Source: DATAEU01 sp046724395
Lineage (GTDB): Bacteria > Actinomycetota > UBA4738 > HRBIN12
Reading direction: 5' to 3'
Length of the DNA: 6,814 nt
Assembly: GCA_046724395.1 (NCBI GenBank)
Contig: JBKOWM010000099.1
Span: 1 to 6,814 of the forward strand
Shown here in pieces: positions 6,413-6,814 of the stretch. Each line of letters begins with the position of its first letter. Position 1 is the stretch's first letter. The notes below the pieces were generated by a model. The model made no database searches, was not told where the DNA came from, and saw only the letters and a program-made list of their open reading frames with translations. The translations under genes and the position numbers were made by a program.

Positions 6413-6814
6413 GTTGTTGCTCCCGGGGGGCTATCGCTCGCGCCTTCGCGCTCGCTGCTTGAGCCCCCCGAACCCCCTTCTCCCGGGGGGCTATCGCTCG
6501 CGCCTTCGCGCTCGCTGCTTGAGCCCCCCGAACCCCCTAGCCCCGCCAGGATCCGGGACGCGGTCTTGAAGTCGCGGGGGAACTCGCCTCTCGCGGGCGT
6601 AGGCGTCTCGCCGTCGCGAAGGGTCGATAGGAGCTCCTCGATGCGGTCGGGCGTCACCCGGTCGAAGTTCACGAAGTTCACCGTGAGGACCGGCGCCGCG
6701 TCGCATGCCGCGAGGCACTCCTCCTCGTAGAGCGTGAACATCCCGTCCTCGGTCGTGTCGTCGCCGTCGAGCCCCAGCACCTCGCGTCCCCGCTCGTACA
6801 CGTCCCGCGCGCCG
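6409..6814 (-). CDS. nuoE: NADH-quinone oxidoreductase subunit E, C-terminal part with a repeat-encoded tail (5' end outside window)
   Basis: NuoE is the 24-kDa-type subunit that holds [2Fe-2S] cluster N1a beside FMN in the NADH module of complex I. The last 134 codons are present and the frame is open to the right edge, so the true start is outside. In window numbering, the thioredoxin-like domain shows TEDGMFTLYEEEC (21-33) with the last two cluster ligands C33-x3-C37 (ECLAACDAAP), then VNFVNFDRVTPDRIEELL (45-62). The first two cysteines must lie upstream. The family-like part ends near FKTASRILAGL (82-92). After it come two identical 19-residue units (GGSGGSSSEREGASDSPPG), joined by one Glu, then Ala-Thr-Thr and the stop. 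This Gly/Ser/Glu tail is encoded by the 60-bp repeat and is not a usual NuoE part. The stop overlaps the nuoF GTG by 4 nt. Confidence 0.94.
   Translation of the reverse strand, partial: GARDVYERGREVLGLDGDDTTEDGMFTLYEEECLAACDAAPVLTVNFVNFDRVTPDRIEELLSTLRDGETPTPARGEFPRDFKTASRILAGLGGSGGSSSEREGASDSPPGEGGSGGSSSEREGASDSPPGATT
6420..6424 (-). promoter_or_regulatory. Ribosome binding site of nuoF, supplied by the repeat
   Basis: On the minus strand this reads GGGAG, followed by a 7-nt spacer (CAACAAC) and the GTG start at 6410-6412. It is the only purine-rich site near the start. All five bases belong to the repeat, and the first G also belongs to the 3' arm of its hairpin. Confidence 0.6.
6420..6478 (-). 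repeat. Palindromic tandem repeat, copy 2 (next to nuoF)
   Basis: This is the second copy of the 59-bp unit, identical to 6480-6538. The 9-bp arms are at 6424-6432 and 6462-6470, with the small inner CGCG stem at 6439-6442 and 6447-6450. On the mRNA the 3' arm ends one base into the GGGAG that probably serves as the nuoF ribosome binding site, so a folded hairpin would sit directly beside it. The copy encodes the last GSGGSSSEREGASDSPPG of NuoE, before Ala-Thr-Thr and the stop. Confidence 0.9.
6480..6538 (-). repeat. Palindromic tandem repeat, copy 1 (first in transcript)
   Basis: A 59-bp unit identical, base for base, to 6420-6478, with one base between the copies, giving a period of exactly 60 bp. 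Its 9-bp arms CGGGGGGCT (6484-6492) and AGCCCCCCG (6522-6530) are perfect inverted repeats around 29 bp. Inside is a smaller CGCG-CCTT-CGCG hairpin (6499-6510) and a twofold CGCTCGC. It lies in the 3' end of nuoE and is translated in frame. The unit is open in four of six frames. It is flanked on the nuoE side by the codons for the family-like end, LAGL. Its origin is inferred to be a small mobile or palindromic repeat element; I cannot name a known family. Confidence 0.9.

Noticed and set aside
6520..6550. G-runs on the nuoE mRNA strand, considered as a G-quadruplex
   Set aside because: There are three runs of four to six G with 3-nt loops, but no fourth run of three or more G close by. The adjacent C-runs favour hairpin pairing instead.
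5177..6730. A 517-codon open frame on the plus strand, opposite nuoF and nuoE
   Set aside because: It is a shadow of nuoF/nuoE. It carries the repeat as GGLSLAPSRSLLEPPEP twice, but the rest has no family-like features.

Overview
The window is a continuous stretch of the operon for respiratory complex I (proton-pumping NADH:quinone oxidoreductase, NDH-1). It is read entirely on the minus strand, from high to low coordinates. In transcription order it holds the 3' part of nuoE, complete nuoF, nuoG, nuoH, nuoI, nuoJ and nuoK, and the first 53 codons of nuoL. The order E-F-G-H-I-J-K-L is the classical bacterial order, so nuoA-D should lie beyond the right edge and nuoM-N beyond the left edge.

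The DNA is very GC-rich. Five of the seven starts seen are GTG or TTG, and the adjacent genes overlap by 1 or 4 nt, abut, or lie 4 nt apart. A GC-rich, actinobacterium-like lineage fits best, but this is a loose inference from composition and general protein character, not a placement. No stretch is free of genes, and I see no promoter, terminator, tRNA, rRNA, CRISPR array or insertion sequence. Promoters are presumably upstream of nuoA.

Region by region: 6814-5048 encodes the NADH-oxidising module (NuoE [2Fe-2S], NuoF FMN + [4Fe-4S]). 5051-2685 encodes NuoG, the large iron-sulfur subunit, with all cluster motifs including the optional N7 site. 2685-1564 encodes NuoH, the membrane subunit that forms the quinone chamber. 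1567-1082 encodes NuoI, the two-cluster ferredoxin-like subunit that hands electrons to the quinone site. 1081-1 encodes membrane subunits NuoJ, NuoK and the start of the antiporter-like NuoL. Together they pass electrons from NADH through FMN and the Fe-S chain to quinone and couple this to proton translocation.

The one thing that is not routine is at the nuoE/nuoF junction (6420-6538). A 59-bp sequence occurs twice, at a 60-bp period and with no mismatches, and each copy is bounded by 9-bp inverted arms. It is translated in frame as a Gly/Ser/Glu-rich tail on NuoE, and its last bases supply the likely ribosome binding site of nuoF. It looks like a small palindromic repeat element that inserted into a coding end and duplicated. 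Otherwise the window is ordinary housekeeping respiratory sequence, and I found no undescribed multi-gene system.
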